Position numbers and translations under genes: made by a program
NCBI GenBank assembly: GCA_022801715.1
Contig: JAAWSV010000003.1
Coordinates: 1 to 64,000, forward strand
Source of the DNA: Oscillospiraceae bacterium
GTDB taxonomy: Bacteria; Bacillota; Clostridia; Oscillospirales; Oscillospiraceae
Length of the DNA: 64,000 bases
Direction: 5' to 3'
The notes under the pieces: model-generated
The model's input: only the letters and a program-made list of their open reading frames with translations
Database searches by the model: none
What the model was told of the DNA's origin: nothing
Shown: positions 52,428-60,785 of the stretch, piece after piece
Numbering within the stretch: the stretch's first letter is position 1
Layout of the letters: the number at the start of each line of letters is the position of its first letter

Positions 52428-52863
52428 AGGCGTCTGTCTGGGTGAGGGCCATGTCATAGCCGGTTTTGAAGGTCAGCTCAAAGTGGTCGCCGTCTGCGAT
52501 GGGGGTGCTGTCGGGGGCGGTGTTCAGCATCACGCCGTCTTGGGTGACATACCACCACTGCTGCTTTCCCTCGTCCGCCGTCTCCCCGTCGGCGGTGAGG
52601 ATATAGAACCCAAAGGGGCCGTCCTCGCCCTCAGCGATGCCCTCAGCGGCCAGCACCGGCCCTAAATAGGCCTTGTTGGTGCGGATCGGGAAGGACTGGC
52701 TGCTGCCGTCGCCGTGGACCACCTCCACGGTAATTGCTTTGGCCCCGGCGATCCCCTGAGGAACCAGAAAATGGTAAATTAGCATCATGACTGCGGATGC
52801 TCCCAACAAAACCAGAAGGGCCAAAAGGGACTTGATCTGTGCTTTTTTGCGCTGCTCGCTCAT
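52411..52863 (-). CDS. DUF4430 (transcobalamin C-domain-like) membrane-anchored protein
   Basis: A 150-residue protein with one N-terminal membrane helix (about 12-34) and an extracytoplasmic DUF4430 domain (about 48-140, VEVVHGDGSSQSFPIRTNKA, YLGPVLAAEGIAEGEDGPFG, WWYVTQDGVMLNTAPDSTPI). DUF4430 resembles the beta domain of intrinsic factor and transcobalamin. GGAGGTATCT sets the ATG at 52863. It overlaps the S-component gene by 17 bases, which suggests that it captures the ligand at the cell surface for that importer. Confidence 0.85.
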   Translation of the reverse strand: MSEQRKKAQIKSLLALLVLLGASAVMMLIYHFLVPQGIAGAKAITVEVVHGDGSSQSFPIRTNKAYLGPVLAAEGIAEGEDGPFGFYILTADGETADEGKQQWWYVTQDGVMLNTAPDSTPIADGDHFELTFKTGYDMALTQTDAYDHAS

Positions 52864-52948
52864 AGATACCTCCATCTTTTGCTCTGTCACAGGATCTGAA
52901 ATGGGGGGACAGGGGATGTCCCCTCCAGGGCAGAACTGCCTTGTACCC

Positions 52949-52957
52949 ATTATACCA
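52949..52957 (-). promoter_or_regulatory. Extended -10 promoter of the DUF4430 operon
   Basis: TGGTATAAT on the minus strand (consensus -10 with TGn extension). No good -35 box at normal spacing; a TTGACA seven bases upstream of the -10 is too close to act with it. Confidence 0.5.
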
Positions 52958-53214
52958 GCGGTGTCAATTCCCAGTGGAGGGGGCGGCGGCAGAAGGGAGT
53001 GGGAAAGGGGTCGTTAAAATTTGTGGTTTTTTTGAAAAAAAGAAATGACAAATCCGGAGGGAGGATGTATAATAGACACACCCATGTCATGCCATATTTT
53101 CCGGCAGGGCCGTTTTTTCGCGGCCCTGTCTGTGAGAACGTCCGGTTCCGGCTGTACCAGCGGCGCCTCTGCCGCCGCCGGGGGACGACTCCATATTGCC
53201 AGAAGGGGGATCCT

Positions 53215-55311
53215 ATGACGCCAAAACAGAAGATATTGATAGCAGACGATTCCGAGATGAACCGGGCAATCCTGTCGGAGATGCTGGGGGAGGAGTATGA
53301 GATCATCGAGGTGGAGGACGGAGCCGCCGCCGTGGCCGCGCTGCAAAAGTACGGCGCGGAGCTCTCGCTCCTTCTGCTTGACATCGTAATGCCCAAGATG
53401 GACGGGTTTCAGGTGCTGGAGATCATGCGGGAGCGCCGTTGGATTGACGACGTGCCCGTGGTGATGATCTCCTCGGAGAGTGCCTCCTCCCACGTGGAGC
53501 GGGCCTACGACCTGGGGGCGACCGACTTTATCAGCCGCCCCTTCGATGCGCGGGTGGTTCACCGCCGCGTGGTAAACACCATCCTCCTCTACAGCAAGCA
53601 GAAGAAGCTCATCGACCTTGTCATGGAGCAGATCTATGAGAAGGAGAAGCAGAGCAGCCTGATGGTGGACATTCTCAGCCACATTGTAGAGTTCCGCAAC
53701 GGCGAGAGCGGCCTCCACGTGCTCCATATCCGCACCCTGACGGAGCTGCTGCTCAAGCACTTGGTGCAGATGACCGACCGCTATCCGCTGACCCCGGCGG
53801 ACATCACCCTGATCTCCACCGCCTCCGCCCTCCACGATATCGGCAAGATCTCCATCCCCGGCGAGATCCTCAACAAGCCCGGACGCCTCACTGACGAGGA
53901 GTTCGCCATTATGAAGACCCACTCGGCGGTGGGGGCCACCATCCTGGAGGAGCTGCCCTTCCACCAGAACGAGCCTCTGGTGCAGACTGCCTACGAGATC
54001 TGCCGCTGGCACCACGAGCGGTATGACGGCCGGGGCTATCCCGACGGATTGAAGGGGGACGAGATTCCCCTCTCCGCCCAGATCGTGGCCATGGCCGACG
54101 TGTACGACGCGTTGACCAGCGAGCGGGTGTATAAGAAGGCCATCCCCCACGAGGAGGCCATCCAGATGATTATCGGCGGGCAGTGCGGAACCTTCAACCC
54201 CTTGTTGCTCCAGTGCCTGCAGGAGGTGTCCGACCAGGTCCGCAAGCCCGAAGACGGCCACAACGGCCTGAGTCAGTACGAGGTGCGTAAGGCCACGGAG
54301 GAGCTGCTCCGCCGGGAGGAGCTCACCGCCTCGGACCGGACGCTCCAGCTTTTGGAGCACGAGCGGATGAAGTACAGCTTCTTTGCCGCCATGTCCGGGG
54401 AGATCCAGTTCGAGTTCACCTTCTCCCCGCCCATGATTACCCTGTCCTCTTGGGGCGCCGGACACCTTGGGATGCCGGAGACCATTATGAACCCCCTCCA
54501 GGATCAGGCGCTGCTGTCGATTCTGGGGGAGGAGACGATCCGGGGCTTGGTGGCGAATATTCAGGCGACCACCCCGGACCAGCCCATCATCCAGTACGAC
54601 TGTGAGGCGCACCTCTCCGGGGAGCTGCGCTGGGTGCGCTTTATCTGCCGGGCCACTTGGTCTCCCGATGAACCCCCCCAGTGCACCGGGGCCATCGGCA
54701 AGGCCGTGGATATCCACGAGGAGCGCAAAAAGCTCAACCACTTGGAGCGGGAGGCCGCCCACGATGCCCTCACCGGCCTTCTCAACCATAAGTACGCCAA
54801 GATGCAGATCAAGGATATGCTGAAGGCCCGTACCGACTGCCACTTTGCCTTGGCTGTCCTGGATCTGGATCGTTTCAAGTCCGTCAATGACACTTACGGC
54901 CACATGTTTGGCGACGAGGTGCTGGTCTATTCCTCCGGCCGGCTCAAGCACAGTGTCCGCGGCAACGACATCGTGGCCCGCATCGGCGGAGACGAGTTTT
55001 TGATCTTCATCGAGTACCAGCAGAATTTAGAGGTCATCGTGGACCGTATTTTCTCCGCGCTGATCTGTACGTATAAGAATTTCCCCATCTCCGTCAGCAT
55101 GGGCGTGGCCCGGACGGAGGCGGTTGGCCGGGACTACAACGCCCTGTTCAAGGCGGCGGACCAGGCGCTCTATACCGCCAAGCGCACCGGTTCCGGGAAG
55201 TATTGCTTCTATATTGACACCATGCAGCCGGGGGAGACGATGGTCTCCCAGATTGAGAGCACAAAGAACCCGGCGGGAGATACAGAGGAGAAAAAGGAGG
55301 AGACAACATGA
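53215..55311 (+). CDS. Response regulator with HD-GYP and GGDEF domains
   Basis: A 698-residue c-di-GMP enzyme. The receiver domain (1-125) has the phosphoacceptor Asp56 in LLLLDIVMPKMDG. The HD-GYP phosphodiesterase (about 150-340) has LHDIGKISIP (His207, Asp208) and HHERYDGRGYPDGLKGDEIP. A PAS-like middle (about 370-520) is followed by a diguanylate cyclase domain with an intact GGDEF (591-595) preceded by the RxxD inhibitory site (RGND). Both synthetic and degradative sites look active. AGAAGGGGG sets the ATG at 53215. It overlaps the Hpt gene, placing it at the output end of a phosphorelay. Confidence 0.93.
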   Translation: MTPKQKILIADDSEMNRAILSEMLGEEYEIIEVEDGAAAVAALQKYGAELSLLLLDIVMPKMDGFQVLEIMRERRWIDDVPVVMISSESASSHVERAYDLGATDFISRPFDARVVHRRVVNTILLYSKQKKLIDLVMEQIYEKEKQSSLMVDILSHIVEFRNGESGLHVLHIRTLTELLLKHLVQMTDRYPLTPADITLISTASALHDIGKISIPGEILNKPGRLTDEEFAIMKTHSAVGATILEELPFHQNEPLVQTAYEICRWHHERYDGRGYPDGLKGDEIPLSAQIVAMADVYDALTSERVYKKAIPHEEAIQMIIGGQCGTFNPLLLQCLQEVSDQVRKPEDGHNGLSQYEVRKATEELLRREELTASDRTLQLLEHERMKYSFFAAMSGEIQFEFTFSPPMITLSSWGAGHLGMPETIMNPLQDQALLSILGEETIRGLVANIQATTPDQPIIQYDCEAHLSGELRWVRFICRATWSPDEPPQCTGAIGKAVDIHEERKKLNHLEREAAHDALTGLLNHKYAKMQIKDMLKARTDCHFALAVLDLDRFKSVNDTYGHMFGDEVLVYSSGRLKHSVRGNDIVARIGGDEFLIFIEYQQNLEVIVDRIFSALICTYKNFPISVSMGVARTEAVGRDYNALFKAADQALYTAKRTGSGKYCFYIDTMQPGETMVSQIESTKNPAGDTEEKKEETT

Positions 55312-55670
55312 GCCTGACAGAGTGTTATATTGCCTTGGGCGGCAGCTATGAGGAGGTGCTCTCCCGATTGAGCAGCGAGCGGCTGGTGAATAAGTTTGTG
55401 CTGAAATTTCTCACCGACCCCAGCTACGACCTCTTGGTCCGCTCCATGGAGAGCAAGGACTGGCCGGAGGCATTCCGGGCCGCCCACACCATCAAGGGCG
55501 TGTGCCAGAACCTGAGCTTTACCACCCTCTACCAGTCCAGCAACCAGCTGGCGGAGGCTCTGCGCAATGGCTACACGCCGGAGGCCCCGGCGCTTTTCGA
55601 CCAAGTTTGTGCGGACTATGAGCGGACCGCCGGAGCGATCCGGGCCTACCAAGCGGAGAGTGAGGTGTAA
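55308..55670 (+). CDS. Histidine phosphotransfer (Hpt) protein
   Basis: A 120-residue stand-alone Hpt domain. The phosphorylated His60 is in FRAAHTIKGVCQNL, the family signature, within a four-helix bundle. It carries phosphate from the downstream hybrid kinase to the upstream receiver-HD-GYP-GGDEF protein. Its ATG overlaps the preceding stop (ATGA) and its own stop lies one base before the next GTG start, so the three proteins are translated in series. Confidence 0.93.
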   Translation: MSLTECYIALGGSYEEVLSRLSSERLVNKFVLKFLTDPSYDLLVRSMESKDWPEAFRAAHTIKGVCQNLSFTTLYQSSNQLAEALRNGYTPEAPALFDQVCADYERTAGAIRAYQAESEV

Positions 55671-55671
55671 G

Positions 55672-58215
55672 GTGCGCAACAAGACGATCCGGTTTCTCAC
55701 GGTGAGCCTGATACTGGTTTCTCTGCTCTGTGCGGCAATTTTCTCCTTCCTCGCCGTCTACATGAACCGCCGGAGTACCGAGGCCATCCGTGAGGTGGGC
55801 GGTATCTACATGTCCGGCATGAGCGAGCAGATCTCCATGCACTTTGGCACCACAATGCGCCTTCGGCTGTCCCAGCTGGAGGCGATTGTGGAGACCTACC
55901 CCGCCGGCAGCTCCAGCGGGGAGTCTCTGCGGGAGGAGCTGGCCTACAGCGCCAAGGCCCGGGGCTTTGAGTCGCTGGCCTTCTGCTCCGAGGACGGCAG
56001 CTTTGAGATGATCTTCGGCACGGAGGCGGAGGTTGTGGACCTCCAGCCCTTCTTGGAGTCGCTGACAGAGGGGCAGATGAAGATCGCCGTGGCCATGGAG
56101 GATGACGGGGACAAGGTAGTGCTGATGGGCATCCCTGCGGCCTACCGCATGGATGGCGGGAACTGTGTGGCCTTGGTGGCAGGCCTGCCGGTGGATTACA
56201 TCAGCACGACGCTGTCCTTGGATGTGGAAAATTCCTTGGTCTACTCCCACATTATCCGTCGGGACGGCTCCTTTGTCATCCGCAGCGGCGATGCTTTCCG
56301 GGATACCTACTTTGACCGCATTTTGGAGACGTGCCAGCCCTACAACGGCACAACGCCGGAGATGTTTGTGGAGCAGCTGGAGCAGGCTATGGACGCCGGA
56401 CGGGACTACTCCAGCGTTTTCCAGACAGAGGAGGGGCGCAACCACATCTACTGTACCTCTCTGCCCTACTCCGAGTGGCATCTTGTAACTATCATGCCCT
56501 ACGGCGCCTTGGATCAGACGGTAAATGATTTGGGCAACCAGTGGATGGTGATGGTTCTGGGCGGGTGCTCGGTGATCCTGCTGGCCTTGGTGCTGGTGTT
56601 CCTGAAGTACCTGTCCATGACCCGCCAGCAGATGACGGCGCTGAACGAGGCACGGAAGGAGGCTATCCACGCCGCCCAGGCCAAGAGCGAGTTTTTGTCC
56701 AATATGTCCCACGATATCCGTACCCCCATGAACGCTATTGTGGGCATGACGGCCATCGCCACCGCCAATATGGACAACCCCCAGCAGGTGCAGAACTGCC
56801 TGAAGAAGATTACCCTCTCCAGCAAGCACCTTTTGGGCCTGATCAACGACGTCTTGGACATGTCCAAGATCGAGAGCGGCAAGATGACGCTGAACATGGA
56901 TCAGGTTTCCCTGCGGGAGGTGGTGGACAGCATTGTCAATATTGTCCAGCCCCAGATCCGCAGCAAGCACCAGAAGTTTGACGTGGTCATCCGGGATATC
57001 TCTACAGAGAATGTCTGCTGCGACAGCGTGCGATTGAACCAAGTGATGCTGAATCTCCTCTCCAACGCCATCAAATTTACTCCTGAAGGAGGAACCATAG
57101 GCCTCTCGCTGTACGAGGAGCCTTCTGACAAGGGGGAGGACTTTGTCTGTATCCATATCATTGTCAAGGACAACGGCATTGGCATGTCCGAGGAGTTCCA
57201 GAAAAAGGTATTCGAGTCCTTCGTCCGTGAGGACAGTGCCCGTGTCCACCATACCGAGGGCAGTGGCTTAGGGATGGCCATCACCAAGTACATCGTGGAT
57301 GCTATGAAGGGGACCATCACTCTCCACTCCGCCCCCGGTCAGGGCACAGAGTTTGACATCAAGCTGGACTTAGAGAAGGCGGAGGTGCAGGAGGCGGACA
57401 TGGTGCTGCCCAACTGGAACATGCTTGTGGTGGATGACGACCGCCTGCTCTGTGAGAGTACCGTGGACTCGCTGAAGGCTATCGGCATCACCGCCGAGTG
57501 GGCCCTCAGCGGGGAGGAGGCTATCGAGAAGGTGGACAAACACCGCCGCCTTCACGATGACTACCACATCATCCTCTTGGACTGGAAGCTGCCGGGCATC
57601 GACGGTATTGAGACTGCCAAGCGCATCCGGACCAGTTTGGGAGGCGACGTGCCCATCCTGTTGATTTCCGCCTATGACTGGGGGGAGATCGAGGAGAGCG
57701 CCCGAGAGGCGGGTATCAACGGATTCATCTCCAAGCCACTGTTCAAGTCCACCCTGTTCCACGGTCTGAAATGTTACGTGGAGGAGGAGAGTCTAAACCA
57801 TGTGGAGGTACAAAAGGAGAGCCGCCATGCGGACTTCACCGGTCGCCACGTGCTGTTGGCGGAGGACAACGAGCTCAACTGGGAGGTGGCGGCGGAGCTG
57901 CTCTCGGAGCTGGGCTTGGAGCTGGACTGGGCGGAGGACGGCAAGATCTGCGTGGAGATGTTCGAGAAGTCGGAGCCGGGGCACTACGACGCCATCCTGA
58001 TGGACCTGCGTATGCCGGTTATGAATGGCTACGAGGCTACCGAGGCTATCCGCAAGGGTGACCGGCCGGACCGGGACATCCCCATTATCGCCATGACCGC
58101 GGACGCTTTCTCTGATGATATCAAGAAGTGCTTGGACTGTGGTATGGACAGTCACATGGCCAAGCCCATCGACATCCGGGAGGTAGCCCGCCTGCTGGAG
58201 AAGTATTTCAAGTAA
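55672..58215 (+). CDS. Hybrid sensor histidine kinase with two receiver domains
   Basis: An 847-residue kinase. Two membrane helices (about 8-28 and 289-312) bracket a roughly 260-residue extracytoplasmic sensor of the double-Cache type. HisKA with His347 in NMSHDIRTPMN and HATPase_c (LLSNAIKFTPEGG, GSGLGMAITK) follow. Receiver 1 (VVDDDRLLCESTVDSL, Asp in LLDWKLPG, about 637) and receiver 2 (LLAEDNELNWEVA, Asp in LMDLRMPVMNG, about 777) complete it. The GTG start at 55672 follows GAGG. A terminator follows the gene. Confidence 0.93.
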   Translation: MRNKTIRFLTVSLILVSLLCAAIFSFLAVYMNRRSTEAIREVGGIYMSGMSEQISMHFGTTMRLRLSQLEAIVETYPAGSSSGESLREELAYSAKARGFESLAFCSEDGSFEMIFGTEAEVVDLQPFLESLTEGQMKIAVAMEDDGDKVVLMGIPAAYRMDGGNCVALVAGLPVDYISTTLSLDVENSLVYSHIIRRDGSFVIRSGDAFRDTYFDRILETCQPYNGTTPEMFVEQLEQAMDAGRDYSSVFQTEEGRNHIYCTSLPYSEWHLVTIMPYGALDQTVNDLGNQWMVMVLGGCSVILLALVLVFLKYLSMTRQQMTALNEARKEAIHAAQAKSEFLSNMSHDIRTPMNAIVGMTAIATANMDNPQQVQNCLKKITLSSKHLLGLINDVLDMSKIESGKMTLNMDQVSLREVVDSIVNIVQPQIRSKHQKFDVVIRDISTENVCCDSVRLNQVMLNLLSNAIKFTPEGGTIGLSLYEEPSDKGEDFVCIHIIVKDNGIGMSEEFQKKVFESFVREDSARVHHTEGSGLGMAITKYIVDAMKGTITLHSAPGQGTEFDIKLDLEKAEVQEADMVLPNWNMLVVDDDRLLCESTVDSLKAIGITAEWALSGEEAIEKVDKHRRLHDDYHIILLDWKLPGIDGIETAKRIRTSLGGDVPILLISAYDWGEIEESAREAGINGFISKPLFKSTLFHGLKCYVEEESLNHVEVQKESRHADFTGRHVLLAEDNELNWEVAAELLSELGLELDWAEDGKICVEMFEKSEPGHYDAILMDLRMPVMNGYEATEAIRKGDRPDRDIPIIAMTADAFSDDIKKCLDCGMDSHMAKPIDIREVARLLEKYFK

Positions 58216-58236
58216 GCGCAAAACAGGCATATTTAA

Positions 58237-58277
58237 GGGAGAGGCAGCACCAAAAGCTGTCTCTCCCTCGTTTTTTT
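58237..58277 (+). terminator. Terminator of the phosphorelay operon
   Basis: GGGAGAGGCAGC pairs with GCTGTCTCTCCC around ACCAAAA (one mismatch), then TCG and seven T. Confidence 0.9.
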
Positions 58278-58307
58278 GATCCGTGTCAGGCCGTGTCCCC
58301 CCACACT

Positions 58308-59684
58308 TCACGCCTCCGATGGGGCCTCTATCGCCCGGATCACCTTCCGGAACTGCACGGCAAAGAGAATCGCCGTAAAGCTCACCGCCAGCATGTCGGC
58401 GATGGGCTCCGCCATGTACACCGCCGTGGTCCGGTCCACAGGCAGTACCGCCGGCAGCAGATAGATCAAAGGCAGCAGGAGCACAAACTTCCGCACCACT
58501 GCCACGGCGATGGAGTTCTTGGCGCTGCCAATGGCGGTAAAAGTGATCTGACAGGCAATCTGAATGCCGAAAAGCGCCAGCGCCGCCAGATAGATCCGCA
58601 GGGCTTGGGCGGCAAAGCTGCGCAGCGCCGGATTGGGCGTAAAGATGGCGGCAAAGACACCGGGAAAAAGCATCACCAGTGCCCACAGCGTACAGGAGTA
58701 GCAGAGGCTGGACTTCAGCAGCAGCCGGAAGGCGGCCTTCACCCGCCCGGCGTTCCGGGCGCCATAGTTGTAGCTGATAATGGGCTGCGCCCCTTGGCCC
58801 AGCCCCTGCAGGGGCAGCATGGCGAACTGCATCACGCTGATGAGGATGGTCATGGCCCCCACGGCGGTGTCCCCGCCGTATTTCTGGAGGGAGGCGTTGA
58901 AGCAGATGGAGATCACACTCTCGCTGGCCTGCATGATGAACATGGCCAGGCCTAAGGCCAGACTGGGCAAAATAATACCCGCCTGCAGCCGCAGGTACCG
59001 CGCCCGGATTTTCAGCAGGGTCCTTTTTCCGCAGAGGAAGAGGAGCACCCACACACAGGAGATGGCCTGCGAGAAAATGGTGGCCAGAGCGGCGCCCCGT
59101 ACCCCCATGCCGAGGGCGAAGATGAGGATGGGGTCCAGCACAATATTGGTGGCCGCGCCGATGAGCACCGAGAGCATCCCCACAGTGGTGAAGCCTTGGG
59201 CGGTGATGAAAGCGTTCATCCCCAAGGTCAGCTGGACGAAGATGGTCCCCATGGCGTAGATATTCATATAGCTGACGCCGTACTCAATGGTGTCCGGGCT
59301 GGCGCCAAAGGCCATCAAAAGATCCCGGTTCCAAGTCAAAAGCACCGCCGTCAGCACAAGGGAGAGCATGACCTGCAGCGCAAAGCAGTTGCCCAGTGTC
59401 CGCTCCGCCGACTCCTGATCCTTCTGTCCCAAGAAGATGGAGGACCGGGGAGCACCGCCGCTGCTGACCAGGGCGGCAAAGGCGGAGACCAGCATGATCA
59501 GGGGCATACAGACTCCCACCCCCGTCAGCGCTGCCGCCCCCTCCACAGGGATGTGGCCGATGTAGATGCGGTCCACCATGTTGTAGAGCATGTTGATGAT
59601 CTGCGCCGTCACCGTGGGCAGAGCCAGCCGGCGCAGCAACGGTCCGATGGGTTCCGTACCCAAAAATTCCTTGTTTTGGTTCAA
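58308..59684 (-). CDS. MATE-family multidrug efflux transporter
   Basis: A 458-residue sodium or proton antiporter of the MATE/DinF family with twelve helices. GPLLRRLALPTVTAQIINMLYNMVDRIYIG is the N-terminal signature, and GQGAQPIISYNYGARNAGRVK the conserved seventh-eighth helix block. It exports cationic drugs or metabolites. The start is TTG at 59684 with GAAGGAG nine bases upstream. It follows its MarR regulator by six bases and is under the operator at 60153-60172. Confidence 0.93.
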   Translation of the reverse strand: MNQNKEFLGTEPIGPLLRRLALPTVTAQIINMLYNMVDRIYIGHIPVEGAAALTGVGVCMPLIMLVSAFAALVSSGGAPRSSIFLGQKDQESAERTLGNCFALQVMLSLVLTAVLLTWNRDLLMAFGASPDTIEYGVSYMNIYAMGTIFVQLTLGMNAFITAQGFTTVGMLSVLIGAATNIVLDPILIFALGMGVRGAALATIFSQAISCVWVLLFLCGKRTLLKIRARYLRLQAGIILPSLALGLAMFIMQASESVISICFNASLQKYGGDTAVGAMTILISVMQFAMLPLQGLGQGAQPIISYNYGARNAGRVKAAFRLLLKSSLCYSCTLWALVMLFPGVFAAIFTPNPALRSFAAQALRIYLAALALFGIQIACQITFTAIGSAKNSIAVAVVRKFVLLLPLIYLLPAVLPVDRTTAVYMAEPIADMLAVSFTAILFAVQFRKVIRAIEAPSEA

Positions 59685-59690
59685 AATTAT

Positions 59691-60134
59691 CTACTCCTTC
59701 TCCCAGATTCGGGACAAATTTTCCTGTAATTTCCGGCTCAGCTGGCTGTACTGGTGCAGCTCCTCCTCTGTAAAGCCCGCAAAGAGCCTGCGGTAAAAGT
59801 GCTGCTTCACCGCCTCGATCTCTGCCACAATGGGGGACGCCTCCTCCCGCAGGCGCAGCCGCTGCCGCCGCCGGTCGGTCTGGTCCGGCGTCCGAGTGAG
59901 GAAACCCTTGCGTATCAAGGACTCTACGCCGGCGGAGACGTTGCCCTTTTGCAGCATCCGCAGCTCCACAATGTCCCGGGCGGTGTCCCGACTGGGGTTG
60001 TTGTGGAGAAAGCTGATGATGGTTACCTCCGTCTGGCTCAGGCCGCAGCGGTGGCGGATGGCCTCCAAGCAGCGGTCGTAGCCCTTGATTGTCCGGCGGA
60101 AGCCGGAGAGGAATTCTGTGATTTGCTCTGCCAT
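59691..60134 (-). CDS. MarR-family regulator, paired with MATE exporter
   Basis: A 147-residue winged-helix regulator. DNA-binding region: CGLSQTEVTIISFLHNNPSR, DIVELRMLQKGNVSAGVESL and the wing GFLTRTPDQTDRRRQRLRLR. AAGGAGGATCC precedes the ATG. It is first in a two-gene operon with the MATE exporter, and its promoter contains the inverted repeat GTTCT-AAAC-AGAAC, so it probably represses itself and the pump until a toxic ligand binds. Confidence 0.93.
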   Translation of the reverse strand: MAEQITEFLSGFRRTIKGYDRCLEAIRHRCGLSQTEVTIISFLHNNPSRDTARDIVELRMLQKGNVSAGVESLIRKGFLTRTPDQTDRRRQRLRLREEASPIVAEIEAVKQHFYRRLFAGFTEEELHQYSQLSRKLQENLSRIWEKE

Positions 60135-60152
60135 GGATCCTCCTTGCGGTAA

Positions 60153-60199
60153 TTGGTTCTAAACAGAACTAATTATAGACGGTTTTGGACGTTTGTCAA
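60153..60199 (-). promoter_or_regulatory. Promoter with MarR operator
   Basis: Minus strand TTGACA (60194-60199), 16 bases, TATAAT (60172-60177). Immediately downstream TTGGTTCT-AAAC-AGAACTAA (60153-60172) is a near-perfect inverted repeat over the start point, the usual place for a MarR operator. Confidence 0.85.
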
Positions 60200-60260
60200 G
60201 GGACGAGCGATTTCTTTACAGCGTGTTCATATTTTACCTGTTGCCTCCGCAAAAAAGGGC

Positions 60261-60307
60261 TTGACATGAGTACGAGATCGGACTATAATGCGAGTACGAA
60301 ATCGGAC
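60261..60307 (+). promoter_or_regulatory. Promoter with two direct operator repeats (second MarR/MATE pair)
   Basis: TTGACA (60261-60266), 17 bases, TATAAT (60284-60289). The 16-mer GAGTACGARATCGGAC occurs twice, at 60268-60283 (in the spacer) and 60292-60307 (over the start point), 24 bases apart. Each copy is itself partly dyad-symmetric, so two MarR dimers could bind side by side and bury the -10 box. Confidence 0.87.
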
Positions 60308-60320
60308 AGGAGGCGGGCGT

Positions 60321-60785
60321 ATGGCACAGGAGAAGGAGCGTATGCGGCAGCTTGACCGGATCAACAAGGCGCTGGACGACATCTACCACGAGGTGGCGGT
60401 GGGGCAGGCGCTGTCGGACAGTGCGTTGAACGTGTTCTACAGCATCCATGTCCTGGGGGACGGCTGTCTCCAGCGGGACATCTGCAAGATCTCCTTTTTG
60501 AGCAAGCAGACGATCCACTCCTCGGTGTGCAAGCTCTGCGCCGGGGGCTATCTCCGCATGGAGGCGGGGCGGGGGCGGGACATGCACATTCACCTCACTC
60601 CGGCGGGGCGAAGGGTGACAGAGGAGTGTGTGGCCCCTCTGACCGACGCGGAGGAGCGGGCGCTGGCCGCCCTCAGCGACGCGGAGCAGGAGGCGCTGCT
60701 GGACCTTATGGGGAAATATGTGGAGACCCTGCGCCGGGAGACCCGGCCCCTGACCCAAAAAAGAGCGAAAGGAAAAGATATATGA
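60321..60785 (+). CDS. MarR-family regulator of the second MATE exporter
   Basis: A 154-residue winged-helix regulator with helix-turn-helix GDGCLQRDICKISFLSKQTI-HSSVCKL and wing GYLRMEAGRGRDMHIHLTPAG. It is only distantly similar to the divergent MarR at 59691-60134. AGGAGGCGGGCGT sets the ATG at 60321. It overlaps the MATE gene by four bases (ATGA). Self-control through the twin 16-mers in its promoter is inferred. Confidence 0.9.
   Translation: MAQEKERMRQLDRINKALDDIYHEVAVGQALSDSALNVFYSIHVLGDGCLQRDICKISFLSKQTIHSSVCKLCAGGYLRMEAGRGRDMHIHLTPAGRRVTEECVAPLTDAEERALAALSDAEQEALLDLMGKYVETLRRETRPLTQKRAKGKDI

Noticed and set aside
53014..54951. 645-codon antisense open frame opposite the REC-HD-GYP-GGDEF gene
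   Set aside because: Same shadow effect; the plus strand encodes intact catalytic motifs.
55519..57252. 577-codon antisense open frame opposite the hybrid kinase
   Set aside because: His/Val/Gln-rich shadow, no initiation signals; the plus-strand kinase is complete.
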